The notes under the pieces were generated by a model. The model had not been told where the DNA came from. It was given only the letters and a program-made list of their open reading frames with translations, and searched no databases. This document shows, piece by piece, positions 17,214-26,509 of a DNA stretch of 64,000 bases (position 1 is the first letter of the stretch; each line of letters starts with the position of its first letter). The position numbers were made by a program, and so were the translations under genes. Source of the DNA: CADEED01 sp041395625. GTDB lineage: Bacteria > Pseudomonadota > Gammaproteobacteria > Steroidobacterales > Steroidobacteraceae. Location: NCBI GenBank assembly GCA_041395625.1, contig JAWLAE010000001.1, positions 1,178,001 to 1,242,000 on the forward strand. Direction: 5' to 3'.

Positions 17214-19607
17214 CTAGTTGCGCACCGACTGGTACGCCGCCATTGCCTTTACATCAGCATCGGTCCAGCGCTGACCGGCGAGCTCCCTGGCCCGCTGCAT
17301 CGCCTGGATAGCGCCGAGCGTGTCCTTGCGGGCGAAAGCCCAGGATGCGCGGAGCCGCATCAGATCGTAAGACTCAGGCGCGTCGACCAGCGTGCCTAAC
17401 AGAGGTTGTGCCGCAATCGTGTCGTTCGCTTCGAGATGCGAGCGCGCCAGCTCGATCGACGTCCCAATGACCTTGCCTTGATGGCCGATTGTCCGGGCCC
17501 GATTCAGGGCATCTTCCAGATGCTTGGTACGCTGCACTCGATCGTTCCGATCAGCCGCAGCGCTGGCGAGCAGTCGGAGCGCATCGATCGCGGCGAGATC
17601 CTGTTCCTCGGCTCGCGCAGCGTCGAGGATTTCACGCGCGAATCGTTCCGCAAGCGCCGGCTTGCCGCGGCGGCGCTCGATCTCAGCCAGCGTGACGGAC
17701 AACTGCAACACATAGGCGCGATTGCCGAGGCTTTCGAATATCCCGACCGCGTCCAGCAAGTCGCGTTGCGCCAAGTCGAGGCGGCCGGCGCCCAGCTGTG
17801 CCTCGCCGCGATGGCCAAGGGTAACCGCCTCATAGAACCGGTCGTTGCCCTCGCGCGCAATGGCAAGTGCGCTGGCGAGCAACGGCAGTGCTGCATCGAA
17901 CTCGCCACGGGCGAGATGTACGAGCGCGAGCATGTCGTCCACCCGACCGAGCCCCTGCCGGTCACCTAACTGCTCACGAATTTCGCGTGACGCCCGGTGG
18001 AGTGTCTCGGCGTCGTCGAAATAACCCTGCTCGCGCTTCAGCAGGCCCTGATTGTTCAACATCATCGCTTCATTGCGACGATCACCGATGCGGCGAAATA
18101 TCTCGATCGCGCGCGAGTAGTGACGATCCGCATCTTCGAGCCTGCCCTGATCGATATCGATGTTGGCCAACGCACCGTAGAGATTGCCGGGTACCAGCGG
18201 TCGCTTGGCATCCTGGAACAGACCGAGCGCGCGCATCAGATGATCGCGCGCCAGCTCGAACTGACTGCGGTCCTCGGCGATGTAGGCGCGATTGACGAGG
18301 ATGAGGCCTACCAAGTCAGTATCACCGAGCCCACGAGCCAGCTGCTCCGCCTGCACGTAGGATGTGTCCGATTCGTCGAGCCTGCCGGTCCGATTCAGCA
18401 AGATCCCGAGGCGCAGCAATACGGTCGCTTGCAAGTGCCGCGTGGCAGGTGCGTCGGCAGGGCGCTTCTCGAGCGCCTGCAAAACCTCGCGGAACGTGCG
18501 CTCGGCCGTCTCTGTCTCACCCAGAATCCGGGCGCAGGACGCGTAGGCAATTTTCGGCTCGATCAGCTGCGGCTCTTGCACGATCGCCGCGCTGAACAGT
18601 GCCTGCGCTTCGTTGCAGCGGCCCTCGAGCTCGAGCGCACGGCCGCGTGCGTACGACTCGTTCACGTGCGGATCGGCTGATATCGCCGTCGTGGCGTCCG
18701 GCCGGGGCTTCTCACGTCGCATCGTCGCCGCCACGCGGCCCGCCGTGTTGCGCGCGAGTTGCAAGAGATCTTGTCCGGCAAACAACGCACTGTCGTCGTC
18801 GCGCCCGCCGGATTTCAGCAAGCTGCGCATGCGATACACCTCGCCGTCGCGTTCCAGCCGGGTACTCACGAGGTAGGTAGCCCCATGTGCCTCGCGCAAC
18901 GTATCCTGCAACCAGTCGGCGCTGCGCGTATCTGTATTGCTGGTACTGACGCTGGCAAGCCGCACAACATCTCCATCATCGACCACGCCGAGATTGGACT
19001 TGCGCAGGCTGTCCGCAATGACGCTCATCAGGCCGAGGCGTGCCCAGTCGAGCTCGGCGTCGCCGGTGCCATTCTCGACCGGCAGCACTGCAACGCGCAC
19101 AGGCACCGCCCGCGTCGTATCGGCGCCATAACGAAACGAGCCATAGGCGATAACCGCTGCCATCACTGCGGCCGCGATCCACAGCGGCCAGCGACGTTCG
19201 GCCTTGGCGGGCGACGTTGCGGCCGCGTCGGCCGCTGGCTGCAGAACCGCCGCGGGCTCACCGTCAGTGCCGTCGGCGACGACGGCGACGAATCGATAGC
19301 CGTGGCCATGTACGGTGCCAATGACAGTCTGGCGCTCCGAATCGTCACCAACGGCGAGCCGCGCACGTTGCACTGCCTTGGTCAGGGAAGCATCAGTGAC
19401 TATGACATTCGGCCAGACAGCCGCTTGCAACTCGTCCTTGTCGACGGCGCGCTCGCGATGCTCGATCAGGTAGACCAGCAGGTCGAAAGCCTTGGGCTGC
19501 AGGTCGATCAATTCACGTGCGCGATGCAGCTGTCGCCGACCGGCATCCACCACGCAATCCGCGAAGCGGTAAATGCGCGTGTCGGCGACGCTGGCGGGGT
19601 CGTTCAT
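17214..19607 (-). CDS. Membrane-anchored winged-helix transcriptional regulator with TPR domain (CadC-like)
   Basis: The 797-residue protein begins with an OmpR/PhoB-type DNA-binding domain (about residues 10-110: LQPKAFDLLVYLIEH, then the VVTDASL-type recognition region and GHGYRFVA wing). A linker and one membrane helix (WPLWIAAAVMAAVIAYGSF, about 140-158) follow. The remaining periplasmic part has a TolB-like N-terminal region (VRVAVLPVENGTGD) and then a long array of TPR-like helices rich in RRIGDRRNEAMMLNNQGLL-type repeats. The design is that of one-component membrane sensors such as CadC. ATG 19607 is preferred to TTG 19631. Copy 2 of the 67-bp repeat lies just upstream, making it a candidate target site of this regulator. 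Confidence 0.85.
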   Translation of the reverse strand: MNDPASVADTRIYRFADCVVDAGRRQLHRARELIDLQPKAFDLLVYLIEHRERAVDKDELQAAVWPNVIVTDASLTKAVQRARLAVGDDSERQTVIGTVHGHGYRFVAVVADGTDGEPAAVLQPAADAAATSPAKAERRWPLWIAAAVMAAVIAYGSFRYGADTTRAVPVRVAVLPVENGTGDAELDWARLGLMSVIADSLRKSNLGVVDDGDVVRLASVSTSNTDTRSADWLQDTLREAHGATYLVSTRLERDGEVYRMRSLLKSGGRDDDSALFAGQDLLQLARNTAGRVAATMRREKPRPDATTAISADPHVNESYARGRALELEGRCNEAQALFSAAIVQEPQLIEPKIAYASCARILGETETAERTFREVLQALEKRPADAPATRHLQATVLLRLGILLNRTGRLDESDTSYVQAEQLARGLGDTDLVGLILVNRAYIAEDRSQFELARDHLMRALGLFQDAKRPLVPGNLYGALANIDIDQGRLEDADRHYSRAIEIFRRIGDRRNEAMMLNNQGLLKREQGYFDDAETLHRASREIREQLGDRQGLGRVDDMLALVHLARGEFDAALPLLASALAIAREGNDRFYEAVTLGHRGEAQLGAGRLDLAQRDLLDAVGIFESLGNRAYVLQLSVTLAEIERRRGKPALAERFAREILDAARAEEQDLAAIDALRLLASAAADRNDRVQRTKHLEDALNRARTIGHQGKVIGTSIELARSHLEANDTIAAQPLLGTLVDAPESYDLMRLRASWAFARKDTLGAIQAMQRARELAGQRWTDADVKAMAAYQSVRN

Positions 19608-19622
19608 AGCGCTTCGAAGAGA

Positions 19623-19689
19623 GGTCCGCAATCGGTCAGCAAATGATCCGGCTGCGGTCGTGACTTGTAAAGCCGTGCGCTGGACGCTG
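19623..19689 (+). repeat. 67-bp repeat, copy 2 (divergent promoter interval)
   Basis: This copy lies between the start of the winged-helix/TPR regulator (19607) and the transporter gene at 19744. It matches copy 1 at 15425-15491 over the full length with conserved blocks CGGTCAGC, AATGATCCGG, GCGGTC and TGGACGCTG. Both copies point the same way relative to the downstream plus-strand gene. Confidence 0.6.
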
Positions 19690-19743
19690 TTCCTACTTGG
19701 TTGCGGGACGGCTCATTCACCGCGTTTTGGTAAGGAGATAGTC

Positions 19744-20112
19744 ATGTTCAATTCGATACAGCAGTCGATTTACGGTCCGTTTGGCGGCATCGCACTCGCT
19801 ATTGGACTCAGTATCCTGGGTGTAACAGCCGACACCCTGCTGAAGGCGGCCAGCCAGCAGCCACAGCCGTTTCTGAACCCCTGGTTCATCCTGGGCTGCC
19901 TGACGACGCTGTCGTTCGCGGTGGGCTGGGTGTTCCTGATGCAGGTGATGAAGCTGGGCACCGCGGGCGTGCTCTACGCCGTCACGAGCAGTCTGCTGCT
20001 GGTGGCGGTGGGCTATCTGGTCTTCGGCGAGCGCCTTAGTTCTGTCGAAGTGACCGGTGTGGCGATGGCCATCGGCGCGGTATTCCTGCTGGGCAGAATT
20101 ACGTCCGGCTGA
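19744..20112 (+). CDS. Small EamA/SMR-like membrane transporter
   Basis: The 122-residue protein has four hydrophobic segments (about 14-33, 46-66, 71-92 and 97-117), the size of a small multidrug resistance or ArnE/EamA half-transporter. The third contains the LGTAGVLYAVTSSLLL stretch typical of EamA/SMR helices, and the GERLSSVEVTGVAMAIGAVFLL end matches the family pattern. A strong TAAGGAGATA precedes ATG 19744. Such proteins work as dimers exporting small cations, lipids or metabolites; the substrate is not evident, and the canonical EmrE Glu in helix 1 is replaced (helix 1 has Asp30). Confidence 0.75.
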   Translation: MFNSIQQSIYGPFGGIALAIGLSILGVTADTLLKAASQQPQPFLNPWFILGCLTTLSFAVGWVFLMQVMKLGTAGVLYAVTSSLLLVAVGYLVFGERLSSVEVTGVAMAIGAVFLLGRITSG

Positions 20113-20132
20113 GAACGGCGGTGGCATGAGAA

Positions 20133-20157
20133 GGGGGGCAGTCGATGCCTGCCCCCC
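20133..20157. terminator. Hairpin between convergent genes
   Basis: A perfect 9-bp GC-rich stem, GGGGGGCAG with CTGCCCCCC, and a 7-base loop sit between the transporter stop (20112) and the end of the minus-strand gene (20179). It probably terminates both; there is no T tract. Confidence 0.6.
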
Positions 20158-20178
20158 AGTTCATGCAGAGCGCGGTGA

Positions 20179-20631
20179 TTACTTGAGAATCATCTGGCGC
20201 AACAATCTGCCGCCCACACTCGTACGCATCTTGCCGCGATCGGCAAATGCCTTATTGGACTCGTCAACGCTGCTCCAGACCTTCTTGGCAATCGGATCCA
20301 TGCGAGCGTCCAGATTGTCCATCGCACCCAGGTTCTTGTAAGTCGTGGTGAGAATGACGTCAGCAGCGTGTTCGTTCTCCGGAGTAGCGGCGTACACCGC
20401 CCAGTCGAGAATGATGCCCGCCTTCTTGTACTCTTCCATCAGACCTTTGTAGGTCGTAGACAGATATTTCATGTAGTCGTCGAATCGGCCTGGCTCGGTA
20501 CGAATGTACGAAACGGAAACGACTGACCCTTCAGTGTACGATCGCCCCGAATCCTGTGCGAAACCAGTAGGCGCGAAAGTTGTCAGCGTTGCAACGATGC
20601 ACAGCATCAACACTGTTCTTAGTTTCTTCAT
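20179..20631 (-). CDS. Exported protein of unknown function (dimeric alpha/beta-barrel-like)
   Basis: The 150-residue protein has a signal peptide (MKKLRTVLMLCIVATLTTF..., cleavage near FAQ, residue 25). The mature part reads like a ferredoxin-fold stress/antibiotic-monooxygenase type domain: SVVSVSYIRTEPGRFDDYM strand-helix start, a central IILDWAVYAA strand, and a basic C-terminus. Codon use is less GC-rich than its neighbours in places. I do not recognise a named family. A ribosome site (GGGGAA) precedes the ATG. It shares a terminator hairpin with the convergent transporter gene. Confidence 0.6.
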   Translation of the reverse strand: MKKLRTVLMLCIVATLTTFAPTGFAQDSGRSYTEGSVVSVSYIRTEPGRFDDYMKYLSTTYKGLMEEYKKAGIILDWAVYAATPENEHAADVILTTTYKNLGAMDNLDARMDPIAKKVWSSVDESNKAFADRGKMRTSVGGRLLRQMILK

Positions 20632-20734
20632 TGTATTCCCCTCATGATCATAGTTGGCGCCGACCGGCGCCGTCCTTCTACCATACTCGGTTCCACGGCA
20701 GCCGTAAACGGCCGATGCACGTGAGCGACTGACG

Positions 20735-22000
20735 TCAGCAATCCCGCGCCGGCTCGGGGAACCGGTCGAGATCGCGCAGTTGCGGGAACAGCCGCCGATA
20801 GATCACGACCACTAACAAGGTACCGGCACCGCCCACGACGACTGCCGGCACCAGACCCCACCACTTCGCGGTGAGCCCCGACTCGAATTCACCCAGTTCG
20901 TTCGACGCGCCGATGAACATGGAGCTGACGGCACTGACGCGACCGCGAATCGCATCCGGCGTTTCGAGCTGCACTAACAGCTGGCGAACGAATACACTCA
21001 CCATGTCGCCGGCACCCAGAAACACCAGGGCGACGAGTGACAGGACGAAGCTGGTCGAAAGCGCGAAAACCAGTGTGGCAATGCCAAAGACGGCCACGCC
21101 GCCAAACATCCACGAACCCGCGTGTCGCTGGATCGGCCGCATGCCAAGCCACAGCGCCATGACCGCCGCGCCCACGCCGGGTGCCGTGCGCAGGGCGCCG
21201 AAGCCCGCAGGACCGACGTGCAGCACTTCGGTAGCGAAGATCGGCAGCAGCGCCGTCGCGCCACCCAACAATACCGCGAACAGATCGAGTGAGATCGCGC
21301 CGAACAACGGCCGCCGGTTCCAGACGAACTTCAGCCCGTCGAGTACGTCGCGCAACCGCCAGTCCACGGTCGACTGCCGCGCACGCACGACGCCCACGCT
21401 TGCCATCAACAGCGTCGCACTGACGAGCAGCACGGCTGCCGCGCCGTAGGCCCAGGCGACGCCGCCGATCACGAGCAGTCCGCCGAGCGACGGACCGGCG
21501 ATAACACCCACCTGGAAGAATGTCGCGTTGACCGACAAGGCGCCCGGGAAATCCTTGGTCGGCACCAGATTGGGCGTCATTGCCTGGCTCGCCGGCATCC
21601 AGAAAGAGCGCGCGATGCCGACCAGCGATACCGCCAGGAAGGCGATCCAGATATGCTGGCTCGCGGTCAGTGTGAACGCCAGCAGCAGCAAGGCTGCTAA
21701 CAATTCCAGCGCGTAGGCCGCCACCATGATGGCGCGGCGGTCGAGCCGGTCCGCCACCTGGCCGGCCGGCAGTATCAGCAGGAAGAACGGCAGGAACTGC
21801 GCCAGCCCCACGAGACCTAGATCGAGCGGATCACCGGTGAGGTGCCACAACTGATAACCGACGCCGATTGCGATCATCTGCCACGCCAGGGTCGCGCACA
21901 GTCGCCCGAACGCGAAACGGGCAAAACCGCGGTGCGAGAGCGCGGCCAGCGCCGGTGAGCGATGACGGATGGTGGACGGCGGGATACTGGAGCTAGCCAT
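20735..22000 (-). CDS. MFS transporter, EntS-like
   Basis: The 421-residue protein has about twelve hydrophobic segments and MFS landmarks: QVADRLDRRAIM between helices 2 and 3, and a second-half DAIRGRVSAVSSMFIG loop. Length and the FGRLCATLAWQMIAIGVGYQLW opening match the EntS/MFS_3 group of exporters. ATG 22000 is preferred over the frame's earlier start because the preceding 41 residues are not family-like. The gene is divergent from the tandem alpha/beta-hydrolase gene. Substrate unknown; no siderophore biosynthesis genes are visible nearby. Confidence 0.85.
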   Translation of the reverse strand: MASSSIPPSTIRHRSPALAALSHRGFARFAFGRLCATLAWQMIAIGVGYQLWHLTGDPLDLGLVGLAQFLPFFLLILPAGQVADRLDRRAIMVAAYALELLAALLLLAFTLTASQHIWIAFLAVSLVGIARSFWMPASQAMTPNLVPTKDFPGALSVNATFFQVGVIAGPSLGGLLVIGGVAWAYGAAAVLLVSATLLMASVGVVRARQSTVDWRLRDVLDGLKFVWNRRPLFGAISLDLFAVLLGGATALLPIFATEVLHVGPAGFGALRTAPGVGAAVMALWLGMRPIQRHAGSWMFGGVAVFGIATLVFALSTSFVLSLVALVFLGAGDMVSVFVRQLLVQLETPDAIRGRVSAVSSMFIGASNELGEFESGLTAKWWGLVPAVVVGGAGTLLVVVIYRRLFPQLRDLDRFPEPARDC

Positions 22001-22088
22001 GGATGCGAGCCGGCATGTTAGCTGGTAACGTTGGGGCTCGTCGCGGCTCGTGCCGCGTGGCCAATGCACGGTTTCAACGAGGTTTACG

Positions 22089-23786
22089 ATGGCTGTACCC
22101 AAAATCACGCGGCATTTCGCCACAGTTCTGGATGGCCGCTGGGGCGATCGGCAGGTGCACTACCGCCGCTGCGGCAGCGGGCCGCTCGTGGTGTTGCTGC
22201 ATCAGTCGCCGTTGTCGTCGCGCGACATGTTGCCGACCATGCAGCGCTGGGGGCGGCAGTTCACCTGCATCGCGCCAGACACGCCGGGTTTCGGGCTGTC
22301 CGATCCGCTGGGCGTGGAGCGTGCCGAAGTCGCAGACTTCGCCCAGGCGCAGATCGAGTTCTTCGACGCCGTCGGCATTGCGAAGACAGCAGTGTACGGC
22401 TTTCACACCGGCGCCATGGTCGCAGCCGGCCTCGCGCAGCACTTCCCCGAACGGATCATCTGTGCGGTGGCGAATGGCTATGTGCTGCTCACCGAGCAGG
22501 ACCGGGCCGAGATTCTGGCTAACTACCTGCCGCCGCTCGAGCCGAAGTGGGATGGCTCGCATCTCACCTGGCTGTGGAACCGGATGCGTGAGCAGACGAT
22601 CTTCTTCCCCTGGTATCGCAAGAGCCTCAAGGACCGGCTCGACTTCGATGTGCCCTCCCCCGAAGCGCTGCAGGCCGCCGCGCTCGACATGCTGCGCTCG
22701 GGCGATCACTACCGCGTGGGCTATCGCGCCGCCTTCACGATGCGCAGCGATCAGGCGCTGCGCGAGATGCGCGTGCCGGTGTTGGTAACGGCCGCGAAGA
22801 CGGACGTCCTCTCGGCGCATCTGCCGCGGATACGTGCCAAGACCGCGAGTGTCAGCGTCGAAGCCGGCGGCAGCGTCGACGAAACGCTGGATTTGGCCGC
22901 GAAATGGCTGCGCAAGCACAAGCTTGCACCTGCACCTAAGCTGGGAGCCACAGCGCCGATCAAAGGACGCATGTGGCAGCAGATGCTCGACGTGCCGGGC
23001 GGTCAATTACGCATCCGGCGCAACACCGACGTCGACGGGCGGACCGTGGTCGTGCAACACGACGCGGCGGGCTCCAGCGACATTGTCAAACCGCTGGCCG
23101 AGTCTTTCATCGGCCTGCGACCGGTGGTCGCCATCGATCTGCCTGGCCATGGTGAATCGGACAATACGCTGCCGGCGGGCAAGATCACCGTAACGAGCTA
23201 CGCGAAGGCGGTCATCAAGGCACTGGACGCGCTCGGCATCAAGCAATGCGATTTCATCGGCACCTGGGGCGGCGGGTTGGTAGGACTCGAGCTCGCGCTG
23301 CTCGCACCGAAACGTGTGGCCCATCTGGCAATGGCGGACCTGCTGTATTTCCCGGCAGCCCTGACGGCCGAGCTCAAGAAGAACTACACGCCGGAAATCA
23401 CGCCCAACTGGTACGGCGGCCATCTGCTGCACGCCTGGATGCTGATGCGCGACCAGGGGCTCTTCTGGCCGTGGTATCGACGCACTCGCGAGGGCATCAT
23501 CTGGAAGCCGCCCTACATCGAACCGGCGATGGTGCACTCACGCGTGATGGAGATCTTCAAGGCGCCCGAGATGTGGCGCCACGCCTATCAAGCACACTTC
23601 GCCTACCCGACCAAGAGCAAGCTGAAACAGCTCGAGACGCCGGCGGTGCTGGTTGCACCGCGCTGGGATCCGAATATCGATCACACGCGCCAGGCTGCGG
23701 TCGATTTTCCGCAGTTCCCTTTCGGTCAAATGCCGGACGAGATGACACGCTGGGGCGAGGAGCTGGTGCCTTTCTTCAATAGTTAG
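22089..23786 (+). CDS. Tandem double alpha/beta-hydrolase protein lacking catalytic serines
   Basis: This 565-residue protein holds two alpha/beta-hydrolase domains (about 1-280 and 295-565). Domain 1 has the family core: LLHQSPLSSRDM in place of the usual HG oxyanion loop, APDTPGFGLSDP, and an elbow GFHTG (104-108), so His106 occupies the nucleophile position. Domain 2 has AIDLPGHGESDN but its elbow reads GTWGGG (391-396), placing Trp393 there. A C-terminal catalytic His is not obvious in either half. The same G-x-H-T-G elbow occurs in three other genes of the window. The protein may be non-hydrolytic, may use another residue, or may be a binding protein. ATG 22089 is chosen over 22050 because the family core follows at once. 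Confidence 0.8.
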   Translation: MAVPKITRHFATVLDGRWGDRQVHYRRCGSGPLVVLLHQSPLSSRDMLPTMQRWGRQFTCIAPDTPGFGLSDPLGVERAEVADFAQAQIEFFDAVGIAKTAVYGFHTGAMVAAGLAQHFPERIICAVANGYVLLTEQDRAEILANYLPPLEPKWDGSHLTWLWNRMREQTIFFPWYRKSLKDRLDFDVPSPEALQAAALDMLRSGDHYRVGYRAAFTMRSDQALREMRVPVLVTAAKTDVLSAHLPRIRAKTASVSVEAGGSVDETLDLAAKWLRKHKLAPAPKLGATAPIKGRMWQQMLDVPGGQLRIRRNTDVDGRTVVVQHDAAGSSDIVKPLAESFIGLRPVVAIDLPGHGESDNTLPAGKITVTSYAKAVIKALDALGIKQCDFIGTWGGGLVGLELALLAPKRVAHLAMADLLYFPAALTAELKKNYTPEITPNWYGGHLLHAWMLMRDQGLFWPWYRRTREGIIWKPPYIEPAMVHSRVMEIFKAPEMWRHAYQAHFAYPTKSKLKQLETPAVLVAPRWDPNIDHTRQAAVDFPQFPFGQMPDEMTRWGEELVPFFNS

Positions 23787-23807
23787 TACTGCGGTGGAGG
23801 GAACGCG

Positions 23808-25604
23808 ATGAAACGATGGGCTCTGACGGCGCTGTTTGTCGTGCTCACCGGCTGCGCGGCTGCGCCGCCACCGGAGCCGCCTCCGCCACCTCCGCCACCG
23901 GCGGCACCCACGGCTGACCAGAACTTCGCGGCCCTCACTGGGCGTTACCTCGACGAGTTCCCGCAGCTCGCGCCGGTCGCTGCCACGCAATTGGGTGATC
24001 ACCGCTACGACGCCGCGCTCGATGACGTCGACACGAACGCCCAGAATGCTCGCCTGGCCTTCGCGGAACGCTATCTGCGCGAACTTGCGGAGATACCGCG
24101 TGCGGCGCTGTCGCGCGCCAACCAGGTGGACGCAGCGCTGCTCGAGAATCAATTGCGCTACGACATCTGGCAGGTGCAGACACTGGAGGAGTGGCGTTGG
24201 AATCCGCTTATCTACACGAGCCTCGCGGGCAATGCGATCTACTCACTGCTCGCGCGCGACTTCGCACCGCTGCCGGAGCGGCTGGTGCATACCGGCGCAC
24301 GACTCGACGCGCTGCCCCGCTTTCTCGAGCAGGTACGTTCGGTGCTGGTGCCAGAGCGCGTGCCACGCGTACACGCGGAGACTGCCATCCGCCAGAACAG
24401 CGGACTGACGACGCTGATCGATTCAGTCGTCGTGCCGCGGCTGGCCGAATTGCCGGCGGAACAGCGCGCCGGCCTCGAGGCCAGCATCGACACCGCGCGC
24501 AACGCGATCGAACAGCATCAGCTGTGGCTCGAGCGGCTGCTGTTACCGCAAGCCAAAGGCGACTTCCGACTCGGCGCTGAACTGTATGACGCCAAACTGG
24601 CGTTCGCACTCGCCTCACCACTCACCCGCGAGCAGATTCGCGATCGCGCCATGCGGGAACTTACCGGCACGCGCGCCGAGATGTACGGCATCGCGCGCGT
24701 AGTGCTCGCCGACAGGAAGCGCGCCCCGTCAACGCCCGTGGCACCCACCGAGCGCCAGCAGCAGCGTGCCATCGAGGCAGCGCTGGAGCTGGCCTACGCC
24801 GATCAACCGGCACGTGACGAAGTGTTCGAGGTAGCCCGTCGCTCGTACACCGAGACCGAGCACTTCGTGAAGACCAAAGATCTGGTATCCGTGTTCAACG
24901 ACCCGCTCGAGATCATCCCGATGCCGGAATTCCAGCGTGGCGTCGCGCTGGCCTATTGCGATCCGCCCGGACCGCTCGACACCGGATTGAAGACGTTCTA
25001 CGCGGTCTCGCCGATACCGGAGAACTGGAGTCGTCAGCAGGTGCGGTCCTTTCTGCGCGAGTACAACACTCGCTCGATCCACAATCTGACCGTGCACGAG
25101 GCGATGCCCGGTCACTACCTGCAATTGATGCACGCCAATCGCTACGAGTCCCCGCTGCGTGCGGTACTGGCATCGGGCCCTTTCATCGAAGGCTGGGCTG
25201 TGTATGCCGAGAGACTGATGGTGGATCAGGGTTACTACGACAACGATCCGTTGATGCGACTGGTGCAGCTCAAGTGGTATCTCCGTTCGATCGGCAATGC
25301 ATTGCTCGATCAGGCTGTACACGTGGACGGCATGAAGCGCGAAGCCGCGATGCGGCTGATGATGCGTGACACATTCCAGGAAGAACGCGAGGCGGCTGCG
25401 AAGTGGGTACGCGTGCAACTGAGCTCGGCGCAGCTTCCTACTTACTTCGTCGGCGCGCAGGAGCACTTCGCGTTGCGTGCCGAGGCGGAGCAGCGTGCCG
25501 GGGCCGACTTCGATCTCAAGCAGTACCACGACAAACTCCTGTCTTTTGGCTCGCCGCCGGTTCGTTACGCGCGCGCGCTCATGTTCGACCTGCCAATCGA
25601 GTAA
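23808..25604 (+). CDS. DUF885-family lipoprotein, putative metallopeptidase-like
   Basis: The 598-residue product starts with a lipoprotein signal (MKRWALTALFVVLTGC, lipobox LTGC, Cys16) followed by a Pro-rich linker, so it should be anchored to the membrane on the periplasmic face. The DUF885 core includes YLDEFPQLAPVAATQLGDHRYD near the N-terminus, LTRE, and the HEAMPGHYLQ motif at 430-439. In this family the HE-x4-H pattern (His430, Glu431, His436) suggests zinc binding and peptidase-like activity, although the biochemical role is poorly known. It follows the tandem hydrolase after 21 bases and precedes an MBL-fold gene by 5, so the three likely form one operon. Confidence 0.88.
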   Translation: MKRWALTALFVVLTGCAAAPPPEPPPPPPPPAAPTADQNFAALTGRYLDEFPQLAPVAATQLGDHRYDAALDDVDTNAQNARLAFAERYLRELAEIPRAALSRANQVDAALLENQLRYDIWQVQTLEEWRWNPLIYTSLAGNAIYSLLARDFAPLPERLVHTGARLDALPRFLEQVRSVLVPERVPRVHAETAIRQNSGLTTLIDSVVVPRLAELPAEQRAGLEASIDTARNAIEQHQLWLERLLLPQAKGDFRLGAELYDAKLAFALASPLTREQIRDRAMRELTGTRAEMYGIARVVLADRKRAPSTPVAPTERQQQRAIEAALELAYADQPARDEVFEVARRSYTETEHFVKTKDLVSVFNDPLEIIPMPEFQRGVALAYCDPPGPLDTGLKTFYAVSPIPENWSRQQVRSFLREYNTRSIHNLTVHEAMPGHYLQLMHANRYESPLRAVLASGPFIEGWAVYAERLMVDQGYYDNDPLMRLVQLKWYLRSIGNALLDQAVHVDGMKREAAMRLMMRDTFQEEREAAAKWVRVQLSSAQLPTYFVGAQEHFALRAEAEQRAGADFDLKQYHDKLLSFGSPPVRYARALMFDLPIE

Positions 25605-25609
25605 CTACC

Positions 25610-26509
25610 ATGACATTGAAAAAGCTCGTTCTCGGACTGACCTGCCTGTTGGCCACCTCGACGGCGTTCAGCCAATCCGCCGCGGGTGACGCGCCGACAC
25701 CGCTCAAAGCGCCGGTCACTGGCTACGAAGTGACGCAGGTCGGACCTGACTACTACACATTTCGTTACACAGGCACGCGCAATATTTTCCTGGTGACGAA
25801 CGCAGGCGTGATCGTCACCGATCCGATCGAACCGGCGGCGGCACGCGTGCTGCGCGACGAGATCCGCAAGATCACGCCGTTGCCGGTGAAATACGTCGTC
25901 TACAGCCATCAGCACTGGGATCATGTGATGGGCGGTCAGATCTTCAAAGACGAAGGTGCGGAATTCATCAGTCACGAGAAGTGTGTCGCACACTTCACCG
26001 ACTTGCCGAATGCCGACATCGTGCCGCCGGATCGTACGTTCAGTGGTGACCGCTACGATCTGACACTCGGGAATCGCAGCTTGCAACTGCGTTACTACGG
26101 GCTCAACCACGGCGACTGTCTGATCGTGATGACGCCGTCGCACGTCAATGTGCCGTTCATCGTCGATCTTGGCACTGCAGGCGGCATGCCATTACCTTTC
26201 ATGCCGGACTACTCGCTGCACAACTGGGTGCGGACGCTGCGCGAACTCGAAGCGCAATCGTTCGAGAACTATGTGGGCGGGCACGGCATACCGGTGGCGC
26301 CGAAATCACGCCTCACTGAAAGACGCCAATATCTGGAAGCCTTGATGACCGAGACCAAGCGCGAGCTCGATGCCGGCACGCCCTATGAGCGGATTCCGGA
26401 CATTGTGGCGGCGCGACTCACTGCGCGCTTCAAGCACCTGCGCAGCTTCGACCGGCTGGTGCGTGACAACGTCAACCGCACGATCACCTACTACGGTATG
26501 GGCTGGTGA
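25610..26509 (+). CDS. Exported metallo-beta-lactamase-fold hydrolase
   Basis: The 299-residue protein has a signal peptide (MTLKKLVLGLTCLLATSTA..., ending near FSQ) and an MBL fold. The metal site is HQHWDH (residues 100-105), with a second ligand region at GLNHGDCL and a later GGHGIP. The NH-x-D variant is shared with the other MBL gene at 51470-52366. The start ATG 25610 lies five bases after the DUF885 stop, which indicates an operon. Its 3' end overlaps the convergent cupin gene by 19 bases. MBL enzymes of this sort hydrolyse esters or thioesters; the substrate is unknown. Confidence 0.85.
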   Translation: MTLKKLVLGLTCLLATSTAFSQSAAGDAPTPLKAPVTGYEVTQVGPDYYTFRYTGTRNIFLVTNAGVIVTDPIEPAAARVLRDEIRKITPLPVKYVVYSHQHWDHVMGGQIFKDEGAEFISHEKCVAHFTDLPNADIVPPDRTFSGDRYDLTLGNRSLQLRYYGLNHGDCLIVMTPSHVNVPFIVDLGTAGGMPLPFMPDYSLHNWVRTLRELEAQSFENYVGGHGIPVAPKSRLTERRQYLEALMTETKRELDAGTPYERIPDIVAARLTARFKHLRSFDRLVRDNVNRTITYYGMGW

